From the NCBI GenBank assembly GCA_032207245.1, contig CM063510.1, forward strand, positions 50,152,659-50,216,658: DNA of 64,000 nt, given 5' to 3'. Position numbers and translations under genes: made by a program. Source of the DNA: Pardosa pseudoannulata. Its lineage: Eukaryota; Arthropoda; Arachnida; Araneae; Lycosidae. Positions 62,926 to 64,000 of this stretch are shown here, piece by piece. Position 1 is the stretch's first letter. Each line of letters opens with the position of its first letter. The notes below the pieces were generated by a model. The model made no database searches. It worked only from the letters and a program-made list of their open reading frames with translations, and had not been told where the DNA came from.

Positions 62926-64000
62926 GCATATATATTTATTGGTAAAATCTAGCGATTCTTTTGCAGAGCATCTGATGTAAAATCTTCTGTTTCGTAGTTA
63001 GGCTTCTAATTAATTTTGTACCTGTAATTGATTATACCATATATGTAACTAATTTAACTAGAGTAAATGCTTTTTTTGCATGCGCAATTCAATAATTTTA
63101 GAGGATTTTACAATCCAGATGAAGATTGTTGGTGTCAACTCAGTAAAGATGAAAAAGGTTTATGTATTGTAGTATGCTTATAGTGTAATCCATTTATATC
63201 AAAAGGTAATCATAATATGTAATCATATCTTAGAATATAGTAATTATTTAACTTACCTTTTGATTTTTTAGACTAATATTCGTTATTCTATTTACTCATC
63301 GAACTTATAATGGGGCAATATAACTAAAACTTGCTATGTCCTCCTGTAGCTTGATAAAATCAGCATGTTGTTGTAAAATGAATCAATTTTTCTGGAAAAA
63401 CCATGCGAATATCCTAAAACAACAAATAACTAAAAACCACAATAATTAAAATGATTTTGTTTTATTGCACATTTTATATTTTCACTTATTATTAAATTGG
63501 GATTTATAAAATTTTAACTTTGCAACTGTATTGAATTTTTCAAGTTTTTTATAGTTGCAGACTTCACACACACACACACACACACACTCACATATTTATA
63601 TATATGTAGTCAGTGAAAATTATTTCACGATTATTGCATGGTAGATTAGTCTTTATTTTTTAGTTTATCAGGGCTTTTTAGGTAAAAATGTTCTAGTCTA
63701 AATGAAGCCGTGAAACGATTAAAGAAAAAGAAGTCCAACTTAGAGGAATTTTATATTTTTTAAGGTGTAGAACGTATCGGTTTTCCCAACCGCCTAAACA
63801 GTTCAATAGCTCTGTATAGAATGTTCCAAGAATATACTCATTTATCATCGATGTCTGCCCAACATCAAGTGAATGAGGCTAAAGACGGATCACCAATTTT
63901 TGGGTGGCACATATGCATCTTAATTATTTAAGATAGATCGAAACCTACACAGGCAGAAATTTAATTATTAGAGAAGCAGTACTATTTTGCTCATAAGATA
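62926..64000. other. AT-rich stretch to the window end
   Basis: Contains a (CA)n tract at 63567-63590. No gene or transposon was recognised. Confidence 0.4.

Overview
The window is eukaryotic, non-coding, repeat-rich DNA. It is strongly A+T-rich, full of long (TA)n, (CA)n, (TCTA)n and (AAAT)n tracts, and carries decayed metazoan-type transposons. I found no intact host gene, no functional tRNA or rRNA gene, and nothing bacterial or viral. The element mix fits an arthropod, and an arachnid is my best guess: a mariner related to copies common in arthropods, a Jockey-clade LINE, tRNA-derived SINEs, a pogo/Tigger derivative, a piggyBac-type MITE, and an LTR element whose gag-like start I associate with arachnid elements. 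That assignment is inference only.

Layout. 1-957: mariner pseudogene (minus), cut by the window edge. 1.4-3.2 kb: Jockey-like LINE pseudogene (minus) that lost its FADD catalytic box and carries a 124-bp SINE with a 14-bp target-site duplication. 3.6-5.9 kb: SINE copies and microsatellites. 7.14-7.42 kb: 280-bp piggyBac-type MITE. 8.7-10.3 kb: LINE tail and a diverged tandem duplication. 12-14 kb: microsatellites and a SINE. 18.2-21.2 kb: a repeat unit with an inserted LINE 3' end, then a ~1-kb tandem duplication. 22.15-23.88 kb: 5' end of an LTR retrotransposon (592-bp LTR, leader with an 82-bp tandem repeat, gag-like start). 25.2-25.5 kb: SINE-B. 28.77-28.92 kb: decayed copy of the 5' end of 18S rRNA. 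35-37 kb: microsatellite-bounded repeat, short inverted repeat and GC-rich minisatellite. 38.6-39.1 kb: SINE-B split by SINE-A, with an 18-bp target-site duplication. 42.0 and 44.0 kb: near-perfect hairpins. 45.7 kb: 75-bp minisatellite. 51.8-57.1 kb: interspersed repeats alternating with microsatellites, around a ~310-bp satellite. 59.5-60.1 kb: possible second LTR. 61.28-62.01 kb: 729-bp non-autonomous Tigger/pogo element keeping the start of its transposase.

The most unusual structure is a dispersed repeat (called F1 here), about 0.45-0.66 kb long, seen five times and bounded by a simple-sequence tract in most copies. Several insertions can also be dated relative to each other, because target-site duplications are intact and homologous copies lacking the insert lie elsewhere in the window. 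I see no set of genes working together; the window reads as intergenic or intronic sequence built up by repeated insertion and tandem duplication.
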